From assembly GCA_013397865.1 (NCBI GenBank), contig VZTI01004617.1:4141753-4205752 (forward strand): a stretch of 64,000 nucleotides of DNA, given 5' to 3'. The notes below the pieces were generated by a model. It worked only from the letters and a program-made list of their open reading frames with translations. It made no database searches and was not told the origin of the DNA. Origin of the DNA: Struthidea cinerea (Eukaryota; Chordata; Aves; Passeriformes; Corcoracidae). This document shows positions 49,839-60,469 of the stretch, piece after piece (positions within the stretch are counted from its first letter, which is position 1; every line of letters starts with the position of its first letter). The translations under genes were made by a program, and so were the position numbers.

Positions 49839-52435
49839 CACATGTGGAGAAATACCACAGACTTGTTTTTAATGAACTCCAACCAATACTGAAAGGGGAA
49901 AGCATCTCTAACCAATCTTTATGCACATAGAACCATAGCCACGGCCAGATTTCATGCTAACCTGTAATCTGTTTATCTTAAAACCGAAATCTTTAATAAG
50001 CTATTTCCAGCTGCCAGCAATGGGAGCTGGTTTCAGCAGTCAGGAGCTATGGCTATTGGTTCCTCCGAGCAAGAGCAGAGGGAGTTGTCTCTTCTTCCCC
50101 TTTTCCTTCTCGCCTGTCGCAAGTGCTGAAAAAATTTGCACTGGAAGTACACATACAATGCATTTTAGAAAAGAGAAAATAAGTATTTCCTAAAACAGGG
50201 CTGTGCTGTCTTGTGCTCGAAAGTCTCTATTTTTGGCAGAAGTCAGTACTAAAAAAAGAATGCCAATGTTTCCCTGTTTAATGTAGCCTCCTGCTGGTCA
50301 GAGACTCTGTGTTTTCCAATATTAAACTGCTCAAAGACTGAATCTGTACACAGACTGATTTGAAAAGACAGTGTGGAGACTGTAGAGAAACTCACAGGTT
50401 TTAATAACTTGGTAATTCCAAAGAATGTTCTGATTTGTTTTTAAAGGTTAAAAGATCAGTGGTATTTTCAAGTACATGATGTTTCTGATGCTTTTAACTT
50501 CAGTACCCACATTTTTTTGTGAGGTTATAATTTTCAGGAGGTATTCTTAACTAATTATAATGCTGGACTGGAATTAATTTGATATTCTGGGTATTTTTTA
50601 AGGTATCATCAAACATCTTTTTTAATCAGTGTTGTTTTTGAAAGTTAGCTCAATTTTTCCAAAGTGAATATATCTTAAAATATTAGAGGAGAATTCTGGA
50701 CCAGTTTATTTAAAACAAGGTTATTTGGATATCAGTTTCAGTCTTATTCTTAACTCCTTAAAAATGCACCTTGCTTGCCACGTGTCAGTCCTGCTCTGAG
50801 CAGGTTTGGGGCCACACTTCCTATTTTTGGTAGGGATCGTACAGTGGGAATCTCTGCTCCACTTTAATTACACATTTGTGATGTTTGTATGTTAAGAATG
50901 CACTTCAGTAGGCAGCTCTTGACTTTTACTAGGTTTCTACAAGGAATCAGGGTTCACAGCTGGTGTCAGTGAAGTAGCACAAAAATCGATGGGGTTCCGC
51001 TTATTTTGCACCAACTGAGGATATGACTCTGTCTCTTCCAAGTCTTGCACCGGTCGATTTTTTTTTTTTTTTTTTTTAAATTATCTGTCTGTATAGTAGA
51101 ACTTTACTAATTCACACACAACTTACACCAAAACCATCCCACTTCTTGGCAGTGATTCAGCAGCAGAGGCTGTTGTAGTGAATTCTCATGGTGTGATGTA
51201 ACTTATTTTTAAAATCATTTATTATCTTTATCGTACTGTGAAGCACTAACAAAGCAGAGCTGAGGCTGCTTCTTCCTGCTGAGTGCTCTGGCTTCCTACT
51301 GACCTCGGTAGGAGCTGAGATCTCTGCACACAGGTCCCAGAATCCAGCTCTCTAGCAACTCCTTTCACCTTCTGCCTTTGCTAACTCAAGGGTGCTGAAC
51401 TTCATCCAGGCATGTGTGAATTAGGAAAGTTCTGTCCGTCATTTTCATGTTGACTTTTGTCCAAATGTAGACTGGATCCAGAAGCAGAGTGCTGGTTAGT
51501 GTTTTTGCTAAAATGTGGATTCTCTTCCACCTTGGATGCCCAGTTTGATTAAAGTCAGACTGGCAAATCTGTGCCACAGGGATCTCCTTTCCTCGCTGAC
51601 TGTACTTTACAGTGTTTTGCTGTATCCATGTTTTCAGTCAGGGCCGAGTCCCTTCTGGCTCGGTGTTCAATGAGTGAACGTGACTGCCATCACTGCCACG
51701 AGGGTGTTGGAAATTCAGAATCACTTGAAATGAAGTTTTAAGCGCTTCCAAATGCAATGACGAGTTTTTATCCCTAAGGTACAAAGTTACAAATCATACT
51801 TTAGGGAAGAGGTGGGACAGAACCATTTTGAACTCTGCCTTAATAGAGTCTAGTAACTTCAGGGCTTTGGTTTCCCTGGCCAGGATTAACTGAGGTAAAA
51901 TTTTCAGAAGTGCCTAGGACTCCTCCTTCGTATCAACTGCTGTATGAGATTAAGGTCTTCAGGCCCAAGTCCACAATGGCTTCTAGGCATCTGGTGTCCC
52001 CTTGGACTGGAGGTGACCTTAGAGCCTCTCTGTCTTTGTGGACATGGGACTAAGTGCCTGTGTTCTTTGTGGAAAAGATGTGAATGCTTTGGAAAATTTT
52101 GCCCCAGACCGTCTTCCATGCAGCTGGTGCTGGGCAGAGGAAGCCAACGGTGGCAGAGGAGGGAGCTGTGTTGCAGAGAAGCAGAGAACTGTCCTGTTCA
52201 TTTCACAAAGGGAAAGACTGTACACTTTGACTGGCTTTCTGCCGCCATCCACGCCGGGGGCATCTTTGTCGAGCTGGATTCTCCATGACCAGTGCGGTGT
52301 CTCCATTGCTCCCTCCCCTCCCCATGGCTTTGGGGACAGGGATGGGAGGCGGTGACTCCACAGGCCCTCACAGAGAGAAATGAATTGTAGCAAAGTTGTC
52401 TATTCAACAATAAAAACATCCTGAAGGCTGTTTGT
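49839..52435 (+). other. RSPRY1: RSPRY1 3' UTR
   Basis: About 2.6 kb of AU-rich sequence with a T run at about 51059-51077 and only chance frames. A proximal ATTAAA at 50321-50326 offers a shorter form. The distal AATAAA at 52409-52414 is the last before the ARL2BP CpG island. Extent is inferred from hexamers. Confidence 0.6.
52409..52414 (+). terminator. Distal RSPRY1 poly(A) signal (AATAAA)
   Basis: Canonical hexamer followed within 25-35 bases by the GT/T-rich GCTGTTTGTTGTTCTTTAAT. It lies only about 70 bp before GC content rises into the ARL2BP promoter. Confidence 0.7.
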
Positions 52436-52479
52436 TGTTCTTTAATTCCTCTATTCAGGAAAATTCGTGTATGCGCTCG

Positions 52480-53270
52480 GGTGGAACATTCGTGCCGGGG
52501 CGACCCAGGTCATCCCGCAACAGAGGCTGTCCCTAACCTTCGGAGCTCTACTCTCTGATGAGGAACCCGCTTTACTAACGCCATTAACAAGCAAATCCTG
52601 CTGTCTCCCGGTCCCTCCCGCAGGCCGGGGCCCGGCCCGGCCGGGACGCGCTCCCCAGCCCGCCATGGCGGCGGCACCGCCTTGCCGCGCTCNNNNNNNN
52701 NNNNNNNNNNNNNNNNNNNNNNNNNNNNNNNNNNNNNNNNNNNNNNNNNNCCAGGAGACGGCCTGAGGGGAGGGGGCTCGGCGCCGGCCTGAGGGCGGTG
52801 GGTGCGGGCGGGGCCGCGCGGGGGGCGCGGGGCTGCGGTCCCGGGAACCGGGGGATGTCACTGCCGAGGCGCTTTGTGGAGAGGGAGGGTGACGGCCCGC
52901 TGTCCTGGGTCCCTTTGAAGAGAGGGAGAGAAGCGGACTGGGTGCCGGGGGAGGGACAGGGCTTGGAGGGCTTTGCCCCCGCCGGGACTGAGGATGGGGA
53001 GGCGAGGGACGCGCTCAGCTCCTGCCGTGCTCGCGGTGATGTCCCGGGGCTGTTCCGAGGGCCGGCGGTGGGTACAGCCCAGCGAGGGTGGCGGGAGCAG
53101 CGGGTTCCCATCGCCGGCGGCGCCGGGGTGTGTGCGCCCTGTCCCCGGCATGGATCGGCATCTGCTCACAGCCACGGGCCGAGCGTCCGGCCGGGACACA
53201 GCCCCTGGGACCGCTACCCAAAGCCTGGCCTGCGAGCCTGCTCTGGGACACACTGGAGCAGGGTGGCACC
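52480..53270 (+). promoter_or_regulatory. ARL2BP CpG-island promoter
   Basis: GC- and CpG-rich on both sides of a short N gap, directly after the RSPRY1 poly(A) signal and before the ARL2BP start-codon exon. The first, untranslated ARL2BP exon is expected here, but I cannot place its donor among several candidates. No TATA box is obvious. Confidence 0.65.
52693..52750. other. Assembly gap (58 N) in the ARL2BP promoter island
   Basis: N run flanked by GC-rich sequence (GCCGCGCTC and CCAGGAGACG). Frames reading through it are meaningless. Confidence 0.99.
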
Positions 53271-53639
53271 TTCATCTTATCTTTCTATAATAGTCAGAGT
53301 TGTTCAGGAGAAAAGATGTAGAGGTGACCCGAAACCCCTTTATAGGGTACTGGTTGCATTTTGAGCCTGTTCTCTGAATAGGTAGGAGAAGTTTCTAGAG
53401 AATTTGGGTTATTACAGAAAAGGAGTAGCAATAACTTTGGAAGAATGTGATGTTGGAATTCCTATGTTTGAAAATTAAAATTTATCTCCTGATTTGCTCT
53501 TTGGGAAATGTATGGCAATTTAGCAATTGAATTTGTATTAACACTAAGTCATGTTATTCTTTAGCACTTTGGTGAAAAAGAAGAAATAACCACTAACAGC
53601 AGCAACATACAGATTATCTGTTCTACTCTGGCTGGGCAG

Positions 53640-53682
53640 GAACAATGGATACTTCTGATGGAGAAAGTTTGGGTGTAGCCAC
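53640..53682 (+). CDS. ARL2BP: ARL2BP start-codon exon (residues 1-12)
   Basis: Acceptor GGCTGGGCAG, five untranslated bases, ATG at 53645, then MDTSDGESLGVA plus two bases before donor GTGAGT. It aligns loosely with human MDALEGESFA. This is the least certain ARL2BP exon. Confidence 0.75.
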
Positions 53683-56600
53683 GTGAGTATGCTACATTCT
53701 CATGTGTCAGATTTTCAATAGGCTAATTGCTAATTAAAATATCTTAATAGGAATATAATTACACGAATGAATTTACACCATGCTGATTAGTGGATTCTGC
53801 CTCGGGAGAACAAAGGTGCAGAATGCAAAGCTGCAAGAGGGAATAACATCAGTGCAGAGTTTAGGTGAAGTCAAACTAAATATCACTGTTATCAGTGTAG
53901 CACTGGGTACCTCTGCTGAGGGATCAGAGCAAGCACTATAAGGCTGGAAATTGCTTTTTCTGGTGTTCATTTTAAATTTAGAATTTCTCCTTTTCAAGGG
54001 TGTTTGTTGTCTTATGTCGTTGATCGTGAGAGGAGACTCCTCCTCTGTGTTTGAAGTGTGCTCCTTCTAAACCTGAGACCATTCAGAGGTGGCCTCAACC
54101 AAATTTCACGCTGGCAGATGCTAGATGCTGCTTCACCCCACAAGTGTCTGCCATACTCTTCTCCTAAGAGTTGTGGCAGAAGGGGATGTGTGACTGTGCC
54201 TCTGCCATGCGTGGATTTAACTCTTTCAGCCTCAGACTCTCACAAACGGCCCCGTGCCAGGGCTGCTTCAGCGGCACAGGGTGTGCTGGCCCAAACTGGG
54301 TGTGACGAGGTGGCAGGGAATCAAACCACAGGGCTGGTGAGCGCGTGTCTCTGTAGGTGTGTGGATGCACGTGTGTTGTATAAAGAGATGGAGTTGGTGT
54401 CTTTTGGAACAGTTAAAATTCCATTATTTGCACGGGCTTAAACCAGGGTTTAAATGAACACTTTTTCTGTTGCTGTTAGGATAAGCTATAAAACTAGCAG
54501 TAGCCTTTATTCGGAGGGGGAAAAAAGGTGTGGAATAGCAAAGTCTGCATGCCAAGGGAAGCACTGAACTGGCCAGGTGAGCTGCCCGGGTGTGTCCCCT
54601 CGGCCGGGCCGGGCCGGGCCAGCCCCGCTCCCGGCCCTGTGCCGCCCTCTCGTGGGCTGTTCCAGGCCTTGCCTTGGCTCCGCTCATCTCCCAGGATCAG
54701 GAATGTTGTTGCTAGGATATCGTTCGCTGAGCAGACGCTTTTTTAAATCAAAGATCTCTTAGTTTTTCCTGATCAGAGCGAGCCTGATTATAGGTAAACT
54801 GTTGGCTGAACTACTATTGGATTAATTTCACTGGAGTAGTCTCTAACAGCAAAGTAACTTTAATGAGCTTTTCAAAACTTTGTCTGAAGGGCTATCCTGC
54901 TCTGTTTACTGATGAGAAAGAGACATTCAGTTGAATTTAAATAGTGTTTTCACTGATCGAAGCTGATTTTTTTCTTAAGGACAAATATCCCTGTTTCTTT
55001 GAGACTTGTTTCCCTCGTGTGAGAAAAGCTTGTCTTTCATCTCTTGGAGAATATAGGAAGAGTTCATCTCCCACTAAAGATGAGCTGTGAATGCCAAAGA
55101 CATCCTGTGGATTATTTACTGTGTCTGAACAAGTTGCACAATAATAGATCCAGACTCCTGATGCTTGTACCAAAGGTTTCTTCCCATGACTTGAGATCCA
55201 TAATGGTGTTTAATATTTGCTCATGACAGATTAATCTTAGGAGAGTCTCCCATTTATTTGGGGCACAAAAGGATGTTTCTTGCACAAGAAAAATATTTAA
55301 GTTCTTCAGTTATGTAATACTTGTGTATACATTCAGTTTAAGTTGTCCCACAAGACCAAGTATTTAAAAATATTCTCTAGAGTGTCTACAATTCTGTGAT
55401 CACCATGTGCAGTTAATGCAGGAAAGAGAAGGGAAACTGGTAGCAGCTGGGATTTGTGGGTTGGAAAAGGCTTAATTTGCTGTTCTAATTACACTCTTTA
55501 CATTCTTTTGCACCAGAACTAGAATTACCTTGACAGTAATGCCAGTAAAACAACATTTATTCTTTCTTGCAATTAGGCACCTTATTGGGAGGAAATAGAG
55601 TAGAGGCCTGATGAGAATCTCCATGGAGCAGTCTTCTCATCAGTGCCATGGATTATTTTGTAGGTTGAAACTGGGAAGTTTTTCAGTTATCTTGTAATTA
55701 CTGGGTTTATTTGTACTTAGGCTTTTGTTAACACTTTTTAATTTTAACTTTAATTTCTGCTGTGGTGAAAATATATATTTATGCAGTCCTGTCTTCCTTT
55801 GCTTTCAGCTCCACCACTTCTGATGAGTTTGATGCAGTTGTTGGCTATCTGGAGGATATCATAATGGGTAAGGTCTGCAAGTAGGTACATGTTGGAGTGC
55901 AGTTGAATCTGGAGAAATGCTAACAAAACTAATTTGGAACGTGTCAGAGTTTGGAAAGCTGACACTGGTGTCCTTTACCAGTGTTTATAGGTAAACTTTC
56001 TCTTTAGACCTGTTCTGTGGAATTCCATGGTGACCTCCCATGTTTATTTTTAGTCTTCTTTTCTTCCACAACTGGAAAAAAATTCTTTGGCAATTGGAAA
56101 TTAATCTGGGAGTTTCACTAATATTTGTAAATTCAAGGGGAAAAACACTGAGTTCTTGTAGGGAAGAGGTATTCACTTAATAAAAAATACAGATGTTTTG
56201 CTTACTTTAGAGCCAGAACAAAAAGAGGTTCAGAATAAATAACTTTATTAATAAATGTAGAGCAGCAGGACTGTTTTGGTAGTATTTCACCAGCAGCCTG
56301 TGTCCTCCCACAGATGGGTCAGGAGTGGTGGTTTGGCAGCAGCTGCGGTGCTGATGTGATGAACTCTGCACATGTGCAGGGCTCTGTGGTTCCAGCAGGG
56401 AAGCAGAGGACCAGTGAATGTGGGTTTGTGTTACAGAAAGAATGACCAAACTCGTAACTCTGTGCTGCATTTCTATTGTTGTTGTCAGATGATGATTTCC
56501 AGTTAACACAGAGGAATTTTTTGGAGAAGCACTACCAGGAGTTTGATGACTCAGAAGAAAACAAGCTCATCTACACTGACATTTTTAATGAATATGTAAG

Positions 56601-59420
56601 ATACCTTTTCCTATTTTTCATATGTATTGCTTTTTTATCTTTATATAGTTCTCCCTTTATAAAATGCTGGCTTACATTGAGCAGATCCCAACATGATTCC
56701 TGTCTCCTTCAGAAGCACAGCCATGATCTGTGAGCAAGAAAGGTTTTTTCTGAAGCTTTAGGTTCCTTTCTCATTGTTTGACACAAAATTTTCTAGAGAT
56801 ACTTTGTAAGTGGTGTAGCTCTCTTGAATAGAAATTTAGCCTATTGCTGTAGTAAATAATGTGTTTAGCATGTGTGCAAACAAAGTTTCTTCTTTTCCAG
56901 TTGTAGTATATCTTGTATTGGATAATTCAATCATGTCCTTCATGCAAAGCATAATCAAGAAACTAAACCAGTTTACTATTCAGTACCATTAAATTAGTTG
57001 AAAATAATTTTTTCCTAGATACAAATAGTCAGTGTTTGTTCTCACCAATATCCCCAGCAAAAAATGTGCAGCTCTGTGCCTCAGGGCTGGTGTGAGAACA
57101 GAACCAGCAACACCCACTGAGGAATCCGCAGTTGTGCCCAGTGAGGATCATGCAGAGTGTCAAGAAGGTGTCAGTGTAAGGATGCTTCTGAAATCTGTTG
57201 TGATCTTATTGGGGTGGTTTGTCTGGGTTTTTTTCAGATCTCTTTAGTAGAGAAATACATTGAAGAGAAGTTGCTTGATCGGATTCGTGGGTTTGATATG
57301 GTTGCTTTCACAGTGTCATTGCAGTAAGTCTCTGCTTTGCTTTTGGTTGAGGGGTGTCTTATGTGCCTCTCAGTTATTTCTTTTTATCTAGATTAAAGCT
57401 TAGGTTTGACTGTTCTCCCCTTAGATACTGGTTCCACTTAAACTTAAAAAAAGAAGTGTTCATACAATACAGGCAGTGGCTGACCACTTTTCTTGCCTTC
57501 AGCATGTCCTGCTACTCTAAATTTCTGAATTGTCATGCTAAAATATATTGGCTTCCAAGGGGCAGGAAGAGAAATTGGAATGAGAGCACTGGAGGATTTT
57601 CATATTTCTTGTCACTTTGAAGCCAGACCCTTAAAAAGCTGGGTCTTGTTTATTTCTTCCAGCCACTTCAGTAGCCTGGTGGTGTTTCAGTCATGTGGTT
57701 AAATTCTTTTATTGCAATTTTTGTATGGAGCATTCAGAGAAGAGTTTAGTTTGTGTTCAGCTTTTGCATCGGGTCATTTTAGCTTAACCAGCTTCATGAA
57801 GAGATTGTTTTTGAAAGATCACTGGTTTTCCCCTTGAATAAGAAAATCAAGTGTAATTGCGAGCTGAGTATCTTAAAATATTTGAATCTGTTTAATTTGT
57901 AATGCTTCTTAAATAAACAGGTTTGGTTTTCAAGGACGGATGTGATACTCTTAGGTCTTGGATTTAGATGTAATATTGTATTTGGATTGGAAATAATGCA
58001 TGGTAATATTTGGCTGCAGTTTTGCTATATGATAACCTGCAATAACATTCTTGTTTAAATATTGATATTGTTCTACTTGTCCTTTTTGACCTTGTACCAT
58101 TTTAAAAGAACGATTTTTTCTCACACAATTCTCACTCCCAAACTTCTTTTCTCTGCAGACAACACAAAGATGAAATGCCAGGTGACATATTTGATCTGCT
58201 TCTCACATTTACAGACTTTCTGGCTTTCAAAGAAATGTTCTTGGAATACAGAGCTGTGAGTATATCACATTGTTTATTTTCATTGGCACAGTGGCTGTTA
58301 GTTTTGTGTAGCTCCACCTGAGAGTGCCGAAGGCAGAGTTACTACAGTAGGTCACAGTGTTTAATCAAAGGCTGTACCAGAATCAAAAGAGAAATTACTT
58401 CACTGAGTGGCTTTTTAGACAAGCTGCACCTTTAATCATTTCTAGAAAACATGAATGAAGCTGGCATGTGGAGCAGCTCTTCAGGAACACCACACTTCCT
58501 GCATCTGTGAATGTTGTTTTCCAAATGAACAGAAGGGAACACTTTTTCACTGTGAAGGTCTCTGAGCACTGTCACAGCTTCCTTGCCTAGAGAGGTTGTG
58601 GAGTCTCCATCCTTGGAGATATTCTCCAGTTGTCTGGACATGGTCCTGAGTGGCCCTGCTTGAGCGTGGGGTTTGGCCCAGATGGCCTCCAGAGATCCTT
58701 TCCCACCGTGGCCATTCTGATTCTATAGTTTGTTTTTTTTTTTTTTTTTTATCCCTAGTCTATCAAAAATTAGCTTTTTAAGCCTCTTTCATTTGTTTTC
58801 TCCTCCTCTCTGTGCTTAGCAAAAGTGCTAAGGTTTTTGGATGAGGTTTTTCCTAGCAAAACGAAAATCAGTGCTCTCCAGCATCTGTCCAGTCCTGTTC
58901 GACAAGGAGCGGAAGAGTCACAGTTGTGGTTATGCCTCTGCCCCTTCCCCATCCCTGTGAATTTTGTGGAAATAGGGACAGGCTGAAGAGAAAGAGTCAG
59001 TCCGTGTGTCAGCAGCAGGAAGAATTTCAGATGGGATTTGCAGATTGGGGTCTGCAAATGGGGTCTCAGAGGCAAATGACACTGCAGAGATTTCAGTAGA
59101 TCCCTGAGCCACCGGCACAGCATTCCCAACCAGATGTGAGCAAGACTCTGCTCTGACATGGGCAGACAGCCCCCTCACCCCAGGGATTCCTGCACAATCT
59201 TGCTGGGTTCACATTCAATCACAGATGCTCAAGTAGCATGTAATTTTCTATTGATTTGATGCAGCAAACAGAGAATGTATTGCCTGTTTCATTTTCTTAA
59301 ATGCTCATTCCAAAACAGTGTGGAGTCACGGATTTCTTTTTTTTTCCATGTTTGTAGGAAAAAGAAGGTCGAAGTCTGGATTTAAGCAGTGCGTTAGTGG
59401 TGACTTCATTAAACCATTAA
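53645..59420 (+). CDS. ARL2BP: ARL2BP (BART), ARL2/ARL3-binding protein, 6 coding exons
   Basis: Exons 53645-53682, 55809-55867, 56489-56595, 57238-57323, 58159-58255 and 59358-59420 join in frame to 149 residues plus TAA. Diagnostic stretches are EFDAVVGYLEDIIMDDDFQ, ENKLIYTDIFNEYISLVEKY, and HKDEMPGDIFDLLLTFTDFL with the following AFKEMFLEYRAEKEGRSLDLS. The fold is the BART all-alpha domain (about residues 15-130), which binds the GTP forms of ARL2 and ARL3. In mammals it acts at centrosomes, basal bodies and photoreceptor cilia, and in STAT3 nuclear retention. The start ATG has A at -3 and G at +4 and its exon follows an acceptor, so a noncoding exon lies upstream. The C terminus ends soon after VVTSL and is about 14 residues shorter than the human protein. 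Identity is secure. Confidence 0.94.
54601..54620. repeat. GGCCG pentanucleotide repeat in a small GC-rich patch
   Basis: About four GGCCG units within a 100-bp CpG-rich patch in the first coding intron of ARL2BP. No exon or promoter element is recognisable. Confidence 0.7.
55809..55867 (+). CDS. ARL2BP: ARL2BP coding exon 2 (residues 13-32)
   Basis: Acceptor TGCTTTCAG, donor GTAAGG. Encodes STTSDEFDAVVGYLEDIIM after a split Thr. Confidence 0.93.
55898..56052 (+). repeat. Direct repeat copy A (pair with 60197-60344)
   Basis: Begins TGCAGTTGAATCTGGAGAAA, 31 bp after the ARL2BP exon 2 donor. It aligns along its length with the second copy 4.3 kb downstream, with about eight substitutions and two small indels by eye. 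It matches no repeat family I recognise. Confidence 0.9.
56489..56595 (+). CDS. ARL2BP: ARL2BP coding exon 3 (residues 33-68)
   Basis: Acceptor GTTGTCAG, donor GTAAGA. Encodes DDDFQLTQRNFLEKHYQEF, then EENKLIYTDIFNEY. Ends in phase 0. Confidence 0.95.
57238..57323 (+). CDS. ARL2BP: ARL2BP coding exon 4 (residues 69-96)
   Basis: Acceptor GTTTTTTTCAG, donor GTAAGT. Encodes ISLVEKYIEEKLLDRIRGFD and MVAFTVSL. Confidence 0.94.
58159..58255 (+). CDS. ARL2BP: ARL2BP coding exon 5 (residues 97-129)
   Basis: Acceptor TTTTCTCTGCAG, donor GTGAGT. Encodes QQHKDEMPGDIFDLLLTFTD, then FLAFKEMFLEYRA, the best-conserved ARL2BP segment. Confidence 0.95.
58525..58728 (+). mobile_element. CR1 LINE 3' end
   Basis: Matches the avian CR1 tail: CTAGAGAGGTTGTGGAGTCT, CCTTGGAGATATTC, GTCTGGACATGGTCCTGAG, CCCTGCTTGAGC, TGGCCTCCAGAGATCCTTTC, and the terminal ATTCTGATTCTATAG typical of CR1 ends. 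It is 5'-truncated, in ARL2BP intron 5, same strand as the gene. A T-rich run follows. The left boundary is approximate. Confidence 0.88.
59358..59420 (+). CDS. ARL2BP: ARL2BP terminal coding exon (residues 130-149)
   Basis: Acceptor ATGTTTGTAG. Encodes EKEGRSLDLSSALVVTSLNH, then TAA. In human, VVTSL continues with CKSSS and a longer tail; here it stops two residues later. Confidence 0.9.
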   Translation, partial: EKEGRSLDLSSALVVTSLNH

Positions 59421-59769
59421 ACAAGTCATTCTGAAGGGAGTTCTGTTGTATTTTAAGCAAGGTCTAGTCAGATTTCAGAGGTGAAAGGCAGCGATTCCCG
59501 AGAGACGGCCGGGACAGAGGGGCGGGGACTCGGCTTCACGGTGACTCTGAGGGCGGTGGGTGTGTGGGCAGGGCCAGGACTGTGGGCGCGTCTCCAGGGG
59601 GTGAAATCAAAGCTTTCTGGAATTTTTTACCCTTTTACAAAGTGGATGGAAGAGACTGTGAGAGGCAGATTTCCCTTTCCCAGCTCTACCCAAACTTCTC
59701 CTAACGTGTCTGCCAGGATCTTCTTAGAAGCCGCCGTGGTTTGTCTGGGCGGTTTTCTGCAGTGCCCAG

Positions 59770-59787
59770 CTGCTGCTGCTGCTGCTG
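59770..59787 (+). repeat. (CTG)6 trinucleotide repeat
   Basis: Six perfect CTG units followed by CAG, in the predicted ARL2BP 3' UTR. Confidence 0.95.
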
Positions 59788-59914
59788 CAGGGAGCTTTTT
59801 GCACTCTGATATAAAGTGTCTGAGCTGCAGTTTGAGCTCGTTGTTCTTTGTTCTGTCTGCTGAACACAGAGAACAGTTTATTCCTTCTGTTCTTGCAGCA
59901 CCATTGTTTAACTG

Positions 59915-60002
59915 GAAATCATCCCGTTCCAACCCCCCTGCCATGGGCAGGGACACCTTCCACTAGACCAGGTTGCTCACAATCCCATCCAGCCTGGCCT
60001 CA
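59915..60002 (-). mobile_element. CR1 LINE fragment, minus orientation
   Basis: Contains GTTCCAACCCCCCTGCCATG followed by GGCAGGGACACCTTCCACT, AGACCAGGTTGCTCA and CCCATCCAGCCTGGCCT. This is the familiar reverse-strand reading of a CR1 3' region in birds. It is directly followed by the AATAAA at 60006-60011. Confidence 0.8.
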
Positions 60003-60005
60003 GGC

Positions 60006-60011
60006 AATAAA
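60006..60011 (+). terminator. Candidate ARL2BP poly(A) signal (AATAAA)
   Basis: Canonical hexamer at the edge of the CR1 fragment, followed by G/T-rich GGCTGTGGTTTT about 20 bases on. A second AATAAA at 60446-60451 is an alternative. Confidence 0.5.
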
Positions 60012-60196
60012 AGGTGCTCAGTTCTCAGGGCTGTGGTTTTAACTGAGAAGTCAGTGTGTGCAGGGAAGTAGTTTACAAGGTGCCAAGGCAGAATTCATGC
60101 TGATCAGCCATCAGCTGCTTTATAGGAACAGCACATCATTTTCTTGGTCACATCCTTCCCAGAGATGCAGATTCTGCAGCCTCAGTTGCCTGGTGA

Positions 60197-60344
60197 TGCA
60201 GTTGAATCTGGAGAAATGCTAACAAAACTAATTTGGAACATGTCAGAGTTTGGAAGGCTGAGACTGGTGTCCTTTATCAGTGTTTATAAGTAAATTTCTC
60301 TTTAGACTGTGGAATTCAATAGTGACCTCCCATGTTAATTTTTA
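60197..60344 (+). repeat. Direct repeat copy B (pair with 55898-56052)
   Basis: Same strand and nearly the same sequence as copy A, from TGCAGTTGAATCTGGAGAAA to TGACCTCCCATGTTAATTTT. It lies downstream of the ARL2BP stop codon. Confidence 0.9.
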
Positions 60345-60469
60345 TTAATTTTATTTTTTTATTTTCTTACTGTTCCTGATTTATATGTATGTCTATATAT
60401 TCATATTTGTGGAAATTTGACCCTTGATTTACTCACTGGCAACCAAATAAAGGCAGATCTGTCATGGGC

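Larger units (their letters stand above)
59421..60035 (+). other. ARL2BP: ARL2BP 3' UTR (short form)
   Basis: Runs from the stop codon to just past AATAAA at 60006-60011. The first part (about 59480-59600) is unexpectedly GC-rich. It contains a (CTG)6 tract and an antisense CR1 fragment. A longer form could use AATAAA at 60446-60451. Ends are inferred. Confidence 0.45.

Noticed and set aside
52451..53364. Overlapping 100-190 codon frames around 52.4-53.4 kb on both strands
   Set aside because: CpG-island sequence is poor in stop codons, some frames cross the second gap, and the proteins (Pro/Arg/Gly/Ala-rich) match nothing I know.
59481..59966. 161-codon frame after the ARL2BP stop
   Set aside because: Mixed composition with a CTG-derived Ala run and a CR1 fragment at its end; no splice or family support.
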